Below are positions 18,588 through 28,001 of a stretch of DNA of 64,000 bases, in pieces. The first letter of the stretch is position 1. Each line of letters starts with the position of its first letter. The notes beneath the pieces were generated by a model. The model was not told where the DNA came from and searched no databases. It saw only the letters and a list, made by a program, of their open reading frames with translations. A program made the position numbers and the translations under genes. Origin of the DNA: Flavobacterium succinicans (GTDB taxonomy: Bacteria > Bacteroidota > Bacteroidia > Flavobacteriales > Flavobacteriaceae); NCBI RefSeq assembly GCF_001662485.1, contig NZ_JMTM01000017.1, forward strand, positions 615,273-679,272, given 5' to 3'.

Positions 18588-18595
18588 TACATTTG
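18588..18595 (+). promoter_or_regulatory. -7 box of the GlcNAc kinase-like gene
   Basis: TACATTTG, 31 bp before the ATG at 18627. No TTG at the usual spacing. Confidence 0.5.
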
Positions 18596-18626
18596 TATAC
18601 TATATCAATTCCCAAAAATTAAGTAT

Positions 18627-19478
18627 ATGAAATTAATAGTAGACAGTGGTTCAACAAAAGCAGATTGGATTGCAATTGATGAAAAAGGAAAAGTCCTATT
18701 TACAACCCAAACCCTTGGATTAAACCCTGAAATTTTAGAAGGCCATGAAATTATTGAACGTTTAAACGATCGTTTTGATATTTTGCAAAATAAAAAAACG
18801 GCTACCCATTTGTTTTTCTATGGCGCTGGCTGTGGGACTGCACGAATGAAAGTGGAATTAACACGTATTTTTCAGGACTATTTTCCAAATGCAATTGTTT
18901 CAGTAGAAGAAGATACCTATGCAGCAGTGTACGCCACAACTCCAAAAGGAGAAGAAGCTATTGTAAGTATTTTGGGTACTGGTTCTAATTGTAGTTACTT
19001 TGATGGAAAAAATTTGCATCAAAAGGTACAGTCCTTAGGATATATTATTATGGATGATTGTAGTGGGAATGTTTTTGGTAAAGAATTAATTAGAAAGTAC
19101 TATTTTAATAAAATGCCAAAACATATTGCTGTTGAATTTGAAAAAGAATATAATGTAGATCCAGATTTTATTAAAAGTAAATTATATAAAGAACCTAACC
19201 CTAATGCTTATTTAGCGACTTTTGCTAAATTTTTAATTAAACACAAAGAAGAAGAATTCTGTAAAAAAATTATTTATAAGGGAATGAAGTCTTTTGTTAA
19301 AAATTACATTAAACAATTCGATAATTATCAGGAAGTGCCAATTCATTTTATTGGTTCTATTGCTTTCTATTTGAAAGAAGAATTACAAGTAACCTTTGAT
19401 AAATATGAAATGAAATTAGGAAATGTATTGCGCAGACCAATTGACGGTTTAATAGCGTATCACGTTGCTAATAGTTAA
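18627..19478 (+). CDS. BadF/BadG-type ATPase, probable N-acetylglucosamine kinase
   Basis: 283 residues of the ASKHA fold. DSGSTKADW (residues 5-13) is the phosphate-1 loop, VSILGTGSNCSYF the phosphate-2 loop, and HFIGSIAFYLKEEL the adenosine-side motif. Proteins like this in Bacteroidota are N-acetylglucosamine kinases, which would supply GlcNAc-6-P to the NagB fusion at 52 kb and then fructose 6-phosphate to PfkA; that link is inference. The frame opens at 18585, but the promoter box makes the ATG at 18627 the likely start. Confidence 0.8.
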   Translation: MKLIVDSGSTKADWIAIDEKGKVLFTTQTLGLNPEILEGHEIIERLNDRFDILQNKKTATHLFFYGAGCGTARMKVELTRIFQDYFPNAIVSVEEDTYAAVYATTPKGEEAIVSILGTGSNCSYFDGKNLHQKVQSLGYIIMDDCSGNVFGKELIRKYYFNKMPKHIAVEFEKEYNVDPDFIKSKLYKEPNPNAYLATFAKFLIKHKEEEFCKKIIYKGMKSFVKNYIKQFDNYQEVPIHFIGSIAFYLKEELQVTFDKYEMKLGNVLRRPIDGLIAYHVANS

Positions 19479-19763
19479 TTCAATTGAAAATTTAGTTTTA
19501 CAAAACTAATGTTTGCAAAAGGAGTTCCAGAAAAGTAAACCGAAGAAAAAAACATTTTCAGCAATAAGAAAATGTTTATGGGAGTTGAAAATGATGAAGA
19601 ATTTGCCAGAAGAGTAGGTGAAGGGAAAGCGAATAAAAATTTTTATTTTTAAATCTGTTTTCCATTCCCCTACACGAGGCGAGATTAAATGGCTAATCTG
19701 AGTTTACGAAAATTATAATAGTTAAGTCTTTTTACTTTGATCATTTGTGACTAAAACTAATTG
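19479..19763. other. 285-bp gap with possible gene remnant
   Basis: Codons in the frame of 19509 read MFAKGVPEK, a stop, then TEEKNIFSNKKMFMGVENDE and on to a stop after NKNFYF (about 19650). One stop splits an otherwise continuous frame of about 55 codons. I cannot name a parent gene; it may be chance. Confidence 0.3.
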
Positions 19764-20144
19764 TTATAGCACTGCAATCATAGCTATTTCTACATTAACA
19801 TTTTTTGGCAAACATGCCACTTGAACCGTTTCACGAGCTGGAGCGGTTTTTTCATTAAAATACGAGCCGTAAATTTCATTTATAGTCGAAAAGTCATTCA
19901 TGTTCATGATGAAGATACTTGTTTTTACAACATTTTCAAAAGTCATATTAGCGGCTTCCAAAACTGCTTTCATATTTTGCATCACTTGCTCAGTTTCTGC
20001 CTGAATAGAGTCAGTTACTAGTTCACCAGTTGCTGGATTAATGGCGATCTGTCCAGAGGTATACAGGGTGTCTCCTTTTAAAACGGCTTGACTGTAAGGG
20101 CCAATTGGCGAAGGAGCTTTGTCTGTAAAAATAATTTTTTTCAT
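19764..20144 (-). CDS. RidA-family enamine/imine deaminase
   Basis: 126 residues, the usual RidA length. It hydrolyses reactive 2-aminoacrylate-type enamines from PLP enzymes. Motifs: IGPYSQAVLKGDTLYTSGQI near the N terminus and the conserved Arg in APARETVQVACLP (about residues 102-114), which binds the substrate carboxylate. A cytoplasmic trimer in known members. It sits 107 bp downstream of lptD on the same strand. Confidence 0.93.
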   Translation of the reverse strand: MKKIIFTDKAPSPIGPYSQAVLKGDTLYTSGQIAINPATGELVTDSIQAETEQVMQNMKAVLEAANMTFENVVKTSIFIMNMNDFSTINEIYGSYFNEKTAPARETVQVACLPKNVNVEIAMIAVL

Positions 20145-20251
20145 AAAGGTAAAAGTTGTTTATTAATTGTCATATATGATATCGCCTTTTATTTGTCGGT
20201 GTTTGTTTGTAGCAAACTTGTTGTTAATGGCGATTTCAGAAAAAAACATGA

Positions 20252-22942
20252 TTATTTTATTGTTCTGTCGTTTACTCGTTGTTTATTCCACTTAATATCG
20301 CTTAGTACACCTGATTTTATTCCGATGAAGAAATTCCAATTCGAGTAATCACCAAAAGGTGTCCAGTTAAAATCCATTCTCCAACTTAATAAATCTCTTT
20401 CAAAACGTATTTGTGTAAAAGTCACTCCTTTTTGTACAAAATCGTAACCGGTTGAGATACCAGCTTTCCATTTAGGAGTTAAATCTGCGTTCGCAGAAAT
20501 CATAATAGAGTTGTTGATGATTTTCTTTTCACGGTTGTTGTTTCCGTAGGTCAAGGAGTAAGCAAAAGTCATATCCCACGGCAATTTAGATCTGAAAAAT
20601 GTTGTAATAACATCTTCGCCTTTGGTAGTATCTTCGTCGTCAAATTGACTTTTTTGATTTAGAAGATCCCTACTTTTTCCAAACAAATCATCTTCTCTTC
20701 CTCCGTTTCTTTTTACTTGGTCATCATTTTTTTTCTTGTCATCAAAATCACTACTCGCAATAGAATAATTAATAGTCATATTGGCGCTAGTCATTCTGAA
20801 TAAACTTCCTCCATTGTTTATATTGTATACATTAATTCGATTTCCAGAATTGTCAATGGCATAAGGATCTAAGGTTGCGCCAAAATTTAGATTCATTTTA
20901 TTTTTAAACAATTGTGTTCCGCCACTTACACGAACCGGTGACCAAGCCAAAGTTGTTTTTCCATCAGCATTAAGATCGTAGCTGGTAGAAAAATTCAAGT
21001 TGTTTAACAGCATGATTTTTTTGGGTTCTACTTTCGTAGTATCGCTATCAGTTACTTTCGCTTCAAAAGTATTGCTTAAGTCAAATCCAATATTGTTAGA
21101 ATTTGCAATACTAGGTACTCCGTAAATTCCGCCTTCAAAACGAGTATAAGATTTCATCTTGCCACTGGCGTCTTCTGCGTAGGTGTCATAGTACTTTTGG
21201 AAACTAGGAGTGTAGCCATACGAAATGGAGGGACGCATGACGTGTCGGATGGATTTTATTTTTTTGTCATTCCCAAAATTAAATGTACCATAAATCGTAG
21301 TTCCGATACTACTAGATAAAGAATAAGTTCTAAAGGCGTCAAATCCATTTATGGTCTCTTGAACGACTTTACTCTGATTAGTGTCATAATATTTTCTAAT
21401 CGTTTTTAAGTACCATACTTCATTGTAATTGGCCGATGCAGAAGCACTAAAGTATTTGAATAATTTGAAGTTGGTACTAATAGGAATACTGTGTTGCATT
21501 CCTACTTGCGCATTTTTGAACATTTCAGGTTTAAAAAATAAAGAGTCTGTGGTTACAAAACTATTTCTTCCGTTTAAATTGTATTGTAAATTGATGTTTT
21601 TGATAAAACCTTTCTTAATGCCGTCTCCTTTTGCAAACGGGAAGACTCTGTCTACACTTAATTGAAGAGTAGGCAAGGTCATATCGATTTGGCTTGTTTG
21701 CGTGTTTTGTGAATGTGTAGCCGATAGCGACATTCGAACTTGTGGGATGGAGTTGAATGTTTTGGAATAGGAAATTGATGAACTTAAGGTGTTATTAAGA
21801 TTTGAACCAAAATTTGCAGAATTGATAGATTGTTGGAAGTATTTACTACTACCTAAGTTTACTGAGGCTGAAAAACTAGAATTAGGGTTGGATTTTGAAT
21901 CTTTGGAGTGTGACCATTGAATGTTATAAATCGTTTGTTTTGAATAATCAGGATAACCTCTTTCGCTGTTAATTAAATTTTCGAATCTGAAGTTGAAATT
22001 ACCTCTATAGTTATATCGTTTGGCATAACTAGATTCCATACGCATGCCATAGCTCCCATTGGTGTAGTAGTCACCAAGCACAGTTAAATCGTAATGATCG
22101 GTTAAGGCAAAATAATATCCAAAATTCTGCAATGAAAAACCGCGAGTATTTGAATCGTTGTAATTAGGTAAAATAATTCCTGAAACACTGGTTTCTTTGC
22201 TCATTGGAAAATAAGCAAAAGGGAGTGCAATGGGTGTGGGGACATCCGCAATAACCATGTTTGTTAATCCTGTAATTACTTTTTTACCTGGAATAAATTT
22301 TACTTTATTCGTTTTAAAATAATATTCTGGATTATCCACATCTTTTGAAGTGGTAAATCGTGCTCCTTTCAAGAAATAAACGGAATCATTTTCTTTTTTA
22401 GTTACAGCAGCTTTGATTTTAAATTCTCCTTGATCGGATCTTGAGTTCCAAATTAAGGCTTTTTTTGTTTTAAAATTAAATCGAATAGAATCAGGTTCTA
22501 CAACATTAGAGCCTTGTTTAAAATTAGGAAATTGAGTGTATTTACCAGTAGAATCTTTGATACGTCCTGCATACACTTCATTTTTTTCATAATCCATAAC
22601 AATGATTCCGGATTTTAGCTCAATGTCTTGATAATACAGTTCAGCCTTATCATAAAGCGTAATTAGTTTCTTTTTTTGGTCTATTTTAGTATAGTTTTGT
22701 GATTTGTATCTAACTTTACCTTCAAGAAAAGCTTTCTTTACTTTTACCGTATCCGTTTTAACTGAATCTTTAGTAATTGTAGGGGTAATTATGTTTTTTG
22801 TTTTGTCTTCTTTTGCTTTTGTAGTTTCCTTTTTGGAAGGAATTGCAGTGTTTTTTTTCTTTATATCTTGCGAATAAGCACTAGTAGTTCCTAGTGTAAG
22901 AAAAAATGATATTAAAACGATATTAAATAAGTTTGTATGCAA
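20252..22942 (-). CDS. LptD-like LPS assembly outer-membrane protein
   Basis: 896 residues. Signal peptide about 1-25 (MHTNLFNIVLISFFLTLG, later AYSQ), a Lys/Thr-rich linker, an OstA/LptA-like domain at about 70-200 (IKDSTGKYTQFPNFKQG), then a long beta-barrel with aromatic-ending strands (DYYTNGSYGMRMESS, YNYRGNFNFRF). This is the Bacteroidota form of LptD, which inserts lipopolysaccharide in the outer leaflet. The start codon is TTG (22940-22942); no in-frame ATG precedes the signal peptide. It diverges from the amidase gene. Confidence 0.85.
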   Translation of the reverse strand: MHTNLFNIVLISFFLTLGTTSAYSQDIKKKNTAIPSKKETTKAKEDKTKNIITPTITKDSVKTDTVKVKKAFLEGKVRYKSQNYTKIDQKKKLITLYDKAELYYQDIELKSGIIVMDYEKNEVYAGRIKDSTGKYTQFPNFKQGSNVVEPDSIRFNFKTKKALIWNSRSDQGEFKIKAAVTKKENDSVYFLKGARFTTSKDVDNPEYYFKTNKVKFIPGKKVITGLTNMVIADVPTPIALPFAYFPMSKETSVSGIILPNYNDSNTRGFSLQNFGYYFALTDHYDLTVLGDYYTNGSYGMRMESSYAKRYNYRGNFNFRFENLINSERGYPDYSKQTIYNIQWSHSKDSKSNPNSSFSASVNLGSSKYFQQSINSANFGSNLNNTLSSSISYSKTFNSIPQVRMSLSATHSQNTQTSQIDMTLPTLQLSVDRVFPFAKGDGIKKGFIKNINLQYNLNGRNSFVTTDSLFFKPEMFKNAQVGMQHSIPISTNFKLFKYFSASASANYNEVWYLKTIRKYYDTNQSKVVQETINGFDAFRTYSLSSSIGTTIYGTFNFGNDKKIKSIRHVMRPSISYGYTPSFQKYYDTYAEDASGKMKSYTRFEGGIYGVPSIANSNNIGFDLSNTFEAKVTDSDTTKVEPKKIMLLNNLNFSTSYDLNADGKTTLAWSPVRVSGGTQLFKNKMNLNFGATLDPYAIDNSGNRINVYNINNGGSLFRMTSANMTINYSIASSDFDDKKKNDDQVKRNGGREDDLFGKSRDLLNQKSQFDDEDTTKGEDVITTFFRSKLPWDMTFAYSLTYGNNNREKKIINNSIMISANADLTPKWKAGISTGYDFVQKGVTFTQIRFERDLLSWRMDFNWTPFGDYSNWNFFIGIKSGVLSDIKWNKQRVNDRTIK

Positions 22943-23013
22943 AGGTTTTAATGCTATTTTTGTAAAAATGATGGCTTGCTTTTTGAAGCACCAAACTTAC
23001 ATATATTTTTTTG

Positions 23014-23021
23014 CAAAAATA
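23014..23021 (-). promoter_or_regulatory. -7 box for lptD-like gene
   Basis: TATTTTTG on the minus strand, 71 bp before the TTG start. Confidence 0.4.
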
Positions 23022-23074
23022 ATCAATTAACATAATTATAGCTGACGCGCCCTAATAAAATTAACTTTTAATTT

Positions 23075-24220
23075 ATGAATACAAAGATTTGTCTAAAAGT
23101 AATGTTTATTATTACTTTCTTCTTTTCCTCTTTTTTTTCTTATAGTCAATCCGAAGTCTTTAGGGTAGCTTTAGATGCAGGGCATGGAGGTCATGATACG
23201 GGAGCAAAGTATAGCGGACGAGTTGAAAAAGATGTTGCTTTGGCAGTAGTTTTAAAAGTGGGAAAAATTCTTGAAGAATCTAAGAAAGCAGAAGTAGTTT
23301 ATACACGAAAAACTGATGTTTTTATTGATTTGATTGAAAGAGCCAACATTGCTAACAGAGCTAGAGCGTCAATTTTTGTCTCTATTCATTGTAATGCTAA
23401 TAAAAATTTAGCAGCCGATGGCACGGAAACCTATGTAATGGGTATGACCAAAATCGCTTCAAATTTAGAAGCGGCAAAGAAAGAGAACTCTGTTATTACT
23501 TTAGAAAAAGATTATAAACAAAAATATGAAGGATTTGATCCTAACTCTCCAGAAACCATGATTGGTATGACTTTGATGCAAGAGGAATATTTGGACAATA
23601 GTATTTCATTAGCATCTAAAGTTGAAAATGAGTTTCAAAATCTAGGAAAGAAAATACGTGGCGGAGGTGTGAAACAGGCACCATATATGGTATTACATAA
23701 AGCATATATGCCGAGAGTTTTGATAGAGATGGGGTTTATTTCTAATGCTGCAGAAGGAGCTGTTTTGGTGTCTGAAGAAGGTCAAAATGATTTGGCTCAA
23801 GCAATTGCTAAAGCGATAATTAAATATAAAAATGAATTTTTTGAAAGTGAAGGTTTTGAAAACTTTCCAACACCAAAAGTAGATACCACAGATAAAAAAG
23901 AGATCATAAAACCGAAAGATACCTCCGATTTTCAAGAAACTGCTAAAGTTTCAACAACACCAACGACTGGTACAATCTTTAAAGTTCAAATATCAGCTAG
24001 TTATATTCAATTAGAGTTGCTACCAAAGAATTTCAAAGGGTTAAATTTTATTTCGATGGAGCGCGATAATAATTTGTTTAAATATTTTTATGGTGAAACT
24101 GCTGATTATAATGTGGCTAAAGACAATTTAAAAGCTGCTAAGGCTAAAGGCTATGATTCTGCTTTTTTGATAGCTTATAAAAATGGAAAGAAAATTAGTA
24201 TTCAAGAAGCGATTAAATAA
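23075..24220 (+). CDS. N-acetylmuramoyl-L-alanine amidase (Amidase_3)
   Basis: 381 residues. A signal peptide (about 1-25, ending SYSQ) precedes a zinc amidase domain with the metal His in DAGHGGHDTG, the second in SIHCNAN, and the catalytic Glu in VLIEMGFISN (about residue 215). A Lys/Thr linker leads to a SPOR-like peptidoglycan-binding tail from about 300 (TIFKVQISASYIQL). It cuts the amide bond between muramic acid and the stem peptide during cell separation. The MCE gene follows 48 bp later. Confidence 0.93.
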   Translation: MNTKICLKVMFIITFFFSSFFSYSQSEVFRVALDAGHGGHDTGAKYSGRVEKDVALAVVLKVGKILEESKKAEVVYTRKTDVFIDLIERANIANRARASIFVSIHCNANKNLAADGTETYVMGMTKIASNLEAAKKENSVITLEKDYKQKYEGFDPNSPETMIGMTLMQEEYLDNSISLASKVENEFQNLGKKIRGGGVKQAPYMVLHKAYMPRVLIEMGFISNAAEGAVLVSEEGQNDLAQAIAKAIIKYKNEFFESEGFENFPTPKVDTTDKKEIIKPKDTSDFQETAKVSTTPTTGTIFKVQISASYIQLELLPKNFKGLNFISMERDNNLFKYFYGETADYNVAKDNLKAAKAKGYDSAFLIAYKNGKKISIQEAIK

Positions 24221-24243
24221 TTCATTCAAGTTAAATTTTTATA

Positions 24244-24252
24244 TTATTTTTG
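24244..24252 (+). promoter_or_regulatory. -7 box before the MCE gene
   Basis: TATTTTTG-type box in the short gap after the amidase gene, about 17 bp before the TTG start of the MCE gene. Confidence 0.35.
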
Positions 24253-24268
24253 CGCAAAATCTTATATT

Positions 24269-25234
24269 TTGAAACTAACAAGAGAAATCAAAACGGCTAT
24301 TATAGTAATTACTGCTATTTTATTATTTATTTGGGGCTATAGTTTTTTAAAAGGACGCGATCTTTTTACAAATTACAAAACCTATTATGTGGAGTATGAT
24401 AATGTAGAGGGTATAACACCTTCTTCTGTTGTGACTTTGAATGGATTAATAATAGGAAAAGCAACCGCTATTACCATAAATAATACTACGGGTAAACTTC
24501 GAGTAGAGTTACAACTAAAAACAGATTTTCCTATTTCAAAATCTAGTACAGCTGTTATTTATGAACCTGGATTGATTGGTGGGAAACAAATTGCCATTCA
24601 TCCCAATCTTAATGATAAATCCATAATTGAAGACGGAGCAACTTTACAAGGAGATGTTGAGTTAGGTATGGCAGCAAGCATGGGCGAAAAACTTGCTCCT
24701 GTGCAACAAAAAATCGAAAAGTTGCTTGTAAGCGCAGATCGAATGATTACTGGAATAAACACTGTTTTAGATCAAAAAGGGCAAGCCGATTTGAAAAACA
24801 GTTTGGCTGAATTAAGCAAAACAATGGAACAATTTCATAAAGCTTCAGTTAGTGTGAATGGAATCTTAGATACGAATAAAACTAAAATTAATGGTATGGT
24901 ATCTAATTTTAATAAAATTTCTGGAGATTTCTCTAAAATATCAGATTCTTTGCAAAAAGCTGATTTAGGTAAAACAGTAAAAGAGTTAAATAAAACTTTG
25001 GCAAATGTAGACAAGATTATGAGTAATTTGCAATCTGGAAAAGGAACGATGGGGAAATTACTTAATGATGAAGCGCTATATGCTAATTTATCTAAAACAT
25101 CAAAAGAGTTGGAATTGCTACTACAAGATGTTCGCTTAAATCCAACGAGATATGTTAATGTTTCTGTGTTTGGAAAGAAAAACAAGCCTTACGTAGCACC
25201 TATAACTGATTCAATAGTAAAAGCTAATAACTAA
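24269..25234 (+). CDS. MlaD-family (MCE) lipid-transport protein
   Basis: 321 residues, TTG start (MKLTREIKTAIIVITAILLF). One N-terminal membrane helix (about 10-27) is followed by an MCE domain at about 37-115 (YYVEYDNVEGITPSSVVTLN, later ISKSSTAVIYEPGLIGGKQI) and a coiled-coil tail. MCE proteins form hexameric channels that carry lipids between the membranes with an Mla-type ABC transporter; the ATPase and permease are not in this window. Two genes on the same strand abut it (next start 5 bp after its stop). Confidence 0.9.
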   Translation: MKLTREIKTAIIVITAILLFIWGYSFLKGRDLFTNYKTYYVEYDNVEGITPSSVVTLNGLIIGKATAITINNTTGKLRVELQLKTDFPISKSSTAVIYEPGLIGGKQIAIHPNLNDKSIIEDGATLQGDVELGMAASMGEKLAPVQQKIEKLLVSADRMITGINTVLDQKGQADLKNSLAELSKTMEQFHKASVSVNGILDTNKTKINGMVSNFNKISGDFSKISDSLQKADLGKTVKELNKTLANVDKIMSNLQSGKGTMGKLLNDEALYANLSKTSKELELLLQDVRLNPTRYVNVSVFGKKNKPYVAPITDSIVKANN

Positions 25235-25238
25235 TTAT

Positions 25239-26570
25239 ATGAATTTTTTAGACAATGTATTGTTCGCCATCGTCTTGGCAATTGGTTTTGGATATTTCTT
25301 TATAAATGTCAAAAAAATCATTCGAAACATTAAATTAGGTACTGCCGTTGACCGAAGTGATAATCCCAAAGAACGATGGAAAAATATGGCAATGATTGCC
25401 TTAGGACAATCAAAAATGGTAAAAAGACCAATTGCTGGAATTTTACACATTGTTGTTTATTTGGGATTCATAATCATCAATATAGAATTATTAGAAATTA
25501 TAATTGATGGGCTTTTTGGGACACATCGTGTTTTTGCTTTTTTGGGCGGAACTTACGATTTCCTGATTGGTTCTTTTGAGATTTTAGCGGTTTTAGTATT
25601 ACTGGCTGTTTTTACCTTTTGGACCAGAAGAAACATTATTCGTTTAAAGCGTTTTATAAGTTCAGATTTGAATGGATATCCTAAGAATGACGCGAATTAT
25701 ATTTTATATTTCGAAGTAGTTTTGATGTCTTTATTTTTGTTAATGAATGCATCCGATTTGCATTTGCAACAAGTACCGGGAGGCTTTTCTCATTTCATCA
25801 AAGCAGGTTCGTTTCCTATTAGTCAATTTATAGAACCAATTTTCAATGGAATGTCTAACGAATTGGTGATGCTTTTATCAGAAGCTTTTTGGTGGTTGCA
25901 TATTATAGGTATTTTGATTTTTATGAATTATTTATATTTTTCAAAACACCTACATATTCTTTTGGCTTTCCCAAATACTTATTTTGCTAACTTGAAACCT
26001 CAAGGTCAGTTTGATAATTTAGCCTCAGTTACTAATGAAGTGAAGTTAATGATGGATCCAAATGCAGATCCTTTTGCAGCTCCCGCAGATCCTAATGCTG
26101 CTCCAAGTAAGTTTGGTGCAAGCGATGTAATGGATTTGAATTGGGTACAGTTAATGAATGCTTATACTTGTACAGAATGCGGGCGTTGTACCTCTTCATG
26201 TCCAGCAAATCAAACCGGTAAGAAATTGTCTCCTCGTAAGATTATGATGGATACAAGAGATCGTTTAGAGGAAGTTGGAAGAAATATAGACAAAAACAAA
26301 GGTGTTTTTGTGCCAGATTCAGTTTCACTTTTGAATAATTACATTACAGCTGAGGAACTTTGGGCTTGTACTTCTTGTAATGCTTGTGTTGAAGAATGTC
26401 CAGTAAATATTAGTCCATTATCAATTATTTTAGATATGCGTCGTTATTTGGTGATGGAGCAAAGTGCTGCACCAATGCCTTTGAATGCCATGATGACCAA
26501 TATTGAAAACAACGGTGCTCCTTGGCAATACAATCAACAAGACCGTTTGAACTGGAAAAACGAAATATAA
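25239..26570 (+). CDS. Membrane-bound 2x[4Fe-4S] heterodisulfide-reductase-like subunit
   Basis: 443 residues. The N-terminal half has four to five membrane helices, like a NarI/HdrE-type quinone- or heme-linked domain. After an Ala/Pro/Asp linker come two ferredoxin clusters: CTECGRCTSSCP (about residues 310-321) and CTSCNACVEECP (about 376-387). It would move electrons between the membrane pool and the soluble CCG subunit encoded next. The fused HdrE-HdrD-like layout is common in Bacteroidota; its substrate is unknown. It begins 5 bp after the MCE gene. Confidence 0.85.
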   Translation: MNFLDNVLFAIVLAIGFGYFFINVKKIIRNIKLGTAVDRSDNPKERWKNMAMIALGQSKMVKRPIAGILHIVVYLGFIIINIELLEIIIDGLFGTHRVFAFLGGTYDFLIGSFEILAVLVLLAVFTFWTRRNIIRLKRFISSDLNGYPKNDANYILYFEVVLMSLFLLMNASDLHLQQVPGGFSHFIKAGSFPISQFIEPIFNGMSNELVMLLSEAFWWLHIIGILIFMNYLYFSKHLHILLAFPNTYFANLKPQGQFDNLASVTNEVKLMMDPNADPFAAPADPNAAPSKFGASDVMDLNWVQLMNAYTCTECGRCTSSCPANQTGKKLSPRKIMMDTRDRLEEVGRNIDKNKGVFVPDSVSLLNNYITAEELWACTSCNACVEECPVNISPLSIILDMRRYLVMEQSAAPMPLNAMMTNIENNGAPWQYNQQDRLNWKNEI

Positions 26571-26631
26571 TAAAAAGTTTAAATTTTTAATCGGTTAGGT
26601 ACTTAACCCATTAACTAATAACCAAGATACA

Positions 26632-27423
26632 ATGTCAGAAAATTTAGTAGTGCCTACAATGGCCGAAATGTTAGCTCAAGGCAAACAACCCGAAGTTTTG
26701 TTTTGGGTAGGTTGTGCAGGAAGTTTTGACGACAGAGCCAAAAAAATCACCAAAGCATTTGTTAGAATTCTAAATCGATCTAACGTTTCTTTTGCTGTTT
26801 TGGGTACAGAGGAAAGTTGTACTGGAGATCCAGCTAAAAGAGCGGGTAACGAATTCTTGTTTCAGATGCAAGCGATTATGAATATTGAGGTTTTAAATGC
26901 TTACGAGGCTAAAAAAATTGTAACTGCTTGTCCTCATTGTTTTAATACATTGAAAAATGAATATCCTGAATTGGGTGGTCACTATGAGGTAGTACATCAT
27001 ACTGAATTTTTAAAATCCTTGCTAGATGATGGTCGTTTGACAATTGAAGGTGGACAATTCAAAGGTAAAAAAATCACTTTCCATGATCCTTGTTATTTAG
27101 GAAGAGCTAATCAAATTTATGAAGCACCAAGAGATTTAATCCAAAAATTAGACGCTGAGTTGGTTGATATGAAGCGTTCAAAAGCCAATGGATTATGTTG
27201 TGGTGCTGGTGGAGCTCAAATGTTTAAAGATGCTGAGCCTGGTAACAAAGAAGTAAACATCGAAAGAACAGAAGATGCTTTAGAAGTACAACCAAGTATT
27301 ATTGCTGCTGGCTGTCCTTTCTGTAATACGATGCTTACTGATGGCATAAAAAATAAAGAAAAGGAAGCTGATGTAAAAGTGTTAGACATTGCTGAACTTA
27401 TTGCAAATGCACAAGATTTATAA
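26632..27423 (+). CDS. HdrB-like CCG-domain iron-sulfur protein
   Basis: 263 residues with two cysteine-rich CCG regions: ACPHCFNTLKNEYPELGG, HDPCYLGR, GLCCGAGGAQM and AGCPFCNTMLTDG. In heterodisulfide reductase this domain binds the catalytic non-cubane Fe-S clusters; in other relatives (GlcF, LldE) it sits in 2-hydroxyacid oxidases. Encoded 61 bp after the membrane Fe-S subunit, with which it probably forms one complex. No HdrA or flavin subunit is adjacent. Confidence 0.87.
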   Translation: MSENLVVPTMAEMLAQGKQPEVLFWVGCAGSFDDRAKKITKAFVRILNRSNVSFAVLGTEESCTGDPAKRAGNEFLFQMQAIMNIEVLNAYEAKKIVTACPHCFNTLKNEYPELGGHYEVVHHTEFLKSLLDDGRLTIEGGQFKGKKITFHDPCYLGRANQIYEAPRDLIQKLDAELVDMKRSKANGLCCGAGGAQMFKDAEPGNKEVNIERTEDALEVQPSIIAAGCPFCNTMLTDGIKNKEKEADVKVLDIAELIANAQDL

Positions 27424-27442
27424 TAGAATTTAATTCAAAACT

Positions 27443-27925
27443 ATGTACGTACCCTTTGAAAGTTTACCTGAAGAATCAAGAATATGGATTTATCAATCTA
27501 ATAGAAAGTTTTCTGATGCTGAAATGACCGAAATTGAAGAAGCGTTGCAAATTTTTTTGAAAGATTGGGCAGCTCATGGTACAGGTTTGGAGTCATCTTA
27601 TCTTTTAAAATACAATCGTTTTATAATTATTGCAGTAAACCAAGAAGTTCAAGCTGCAACAGGTTGTTCAATTGATAGTTCAGTTGAATTTATTCAAAGT
27701 TTAGAAAAGAAATATGCAGTGGATTTATTGGATAAAATGAATGTCACATTCAAATTAGGAGAACACGTAGCGCATAAACCATTGCTTGATTTTAAGAGAA
27801 TGGTAAAAGACAAAGCTGTAACCGAGAATACTATTGTTTTTAATAATTTAGTCAATAATATTCAAGAGTTTAATGAATCATGGGAAGTTCCCGCTGCCGA
27901 TAGCTGGCATAGTAGATTCTTCTAA
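27443..27925 (+). CDS. Unknown protein, third gene of the Fe-S cluster
   Basis: 160 residues starting MYVPFESLPEESRIWIYQSN. Similar flavobacterial proteins have, from memory, been labelled ABC transporter ATPase, but there is no Walker A, Walker B or LSGGQ motif. Visible features are an aromatic-rich N terminus, FLKDWAAHGTGLESSYLLKY, GCSIDSSVEFIQ with a conserved-looking Cys, and an ADSWHSRFF tail. Its place 19 bp behind the HdrB-like gene suggests a role with that complex; this is inference. Confidence 0.75.
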   Translation: MYVPFESLPEESRIWIYQSNRKFSDAEMTEIEEALQIFLKDWAAHGTGLESSYLLKYNRFIIIAVNQEVQAATGCSIDSSVEFIQSLEKKYAVDLLDKMNVTFKLGEHVAHKPLLDFKRMVKDKAVTENTIVFNNLVNNIQEFNESWEVPAADSWHSRFF

Positions 27926-27935
27926 ATAGATTAAT

Positions 27936-27977
27936 AAAAAAACTAGGTTATTATTGATATTTAATCTAGTTTTTTTT
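27936..27977 (+). terminator. Possible terminator after the Fe-S cluster
   Basis: AAAACTAG/CTAGTTTT stem with a 19-nt AT-rich loop and T8 after it. Weaker than the others here. Confidence 0.5.
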
Positions 27978-28001
27978 GTTTCAAACCTTTTCTATTACTT
28001 A

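Noticed and set aside
27443..27925. ABC transporter ATPase label
   Set aside because: No Walker A, Walker B or signature motif is present.
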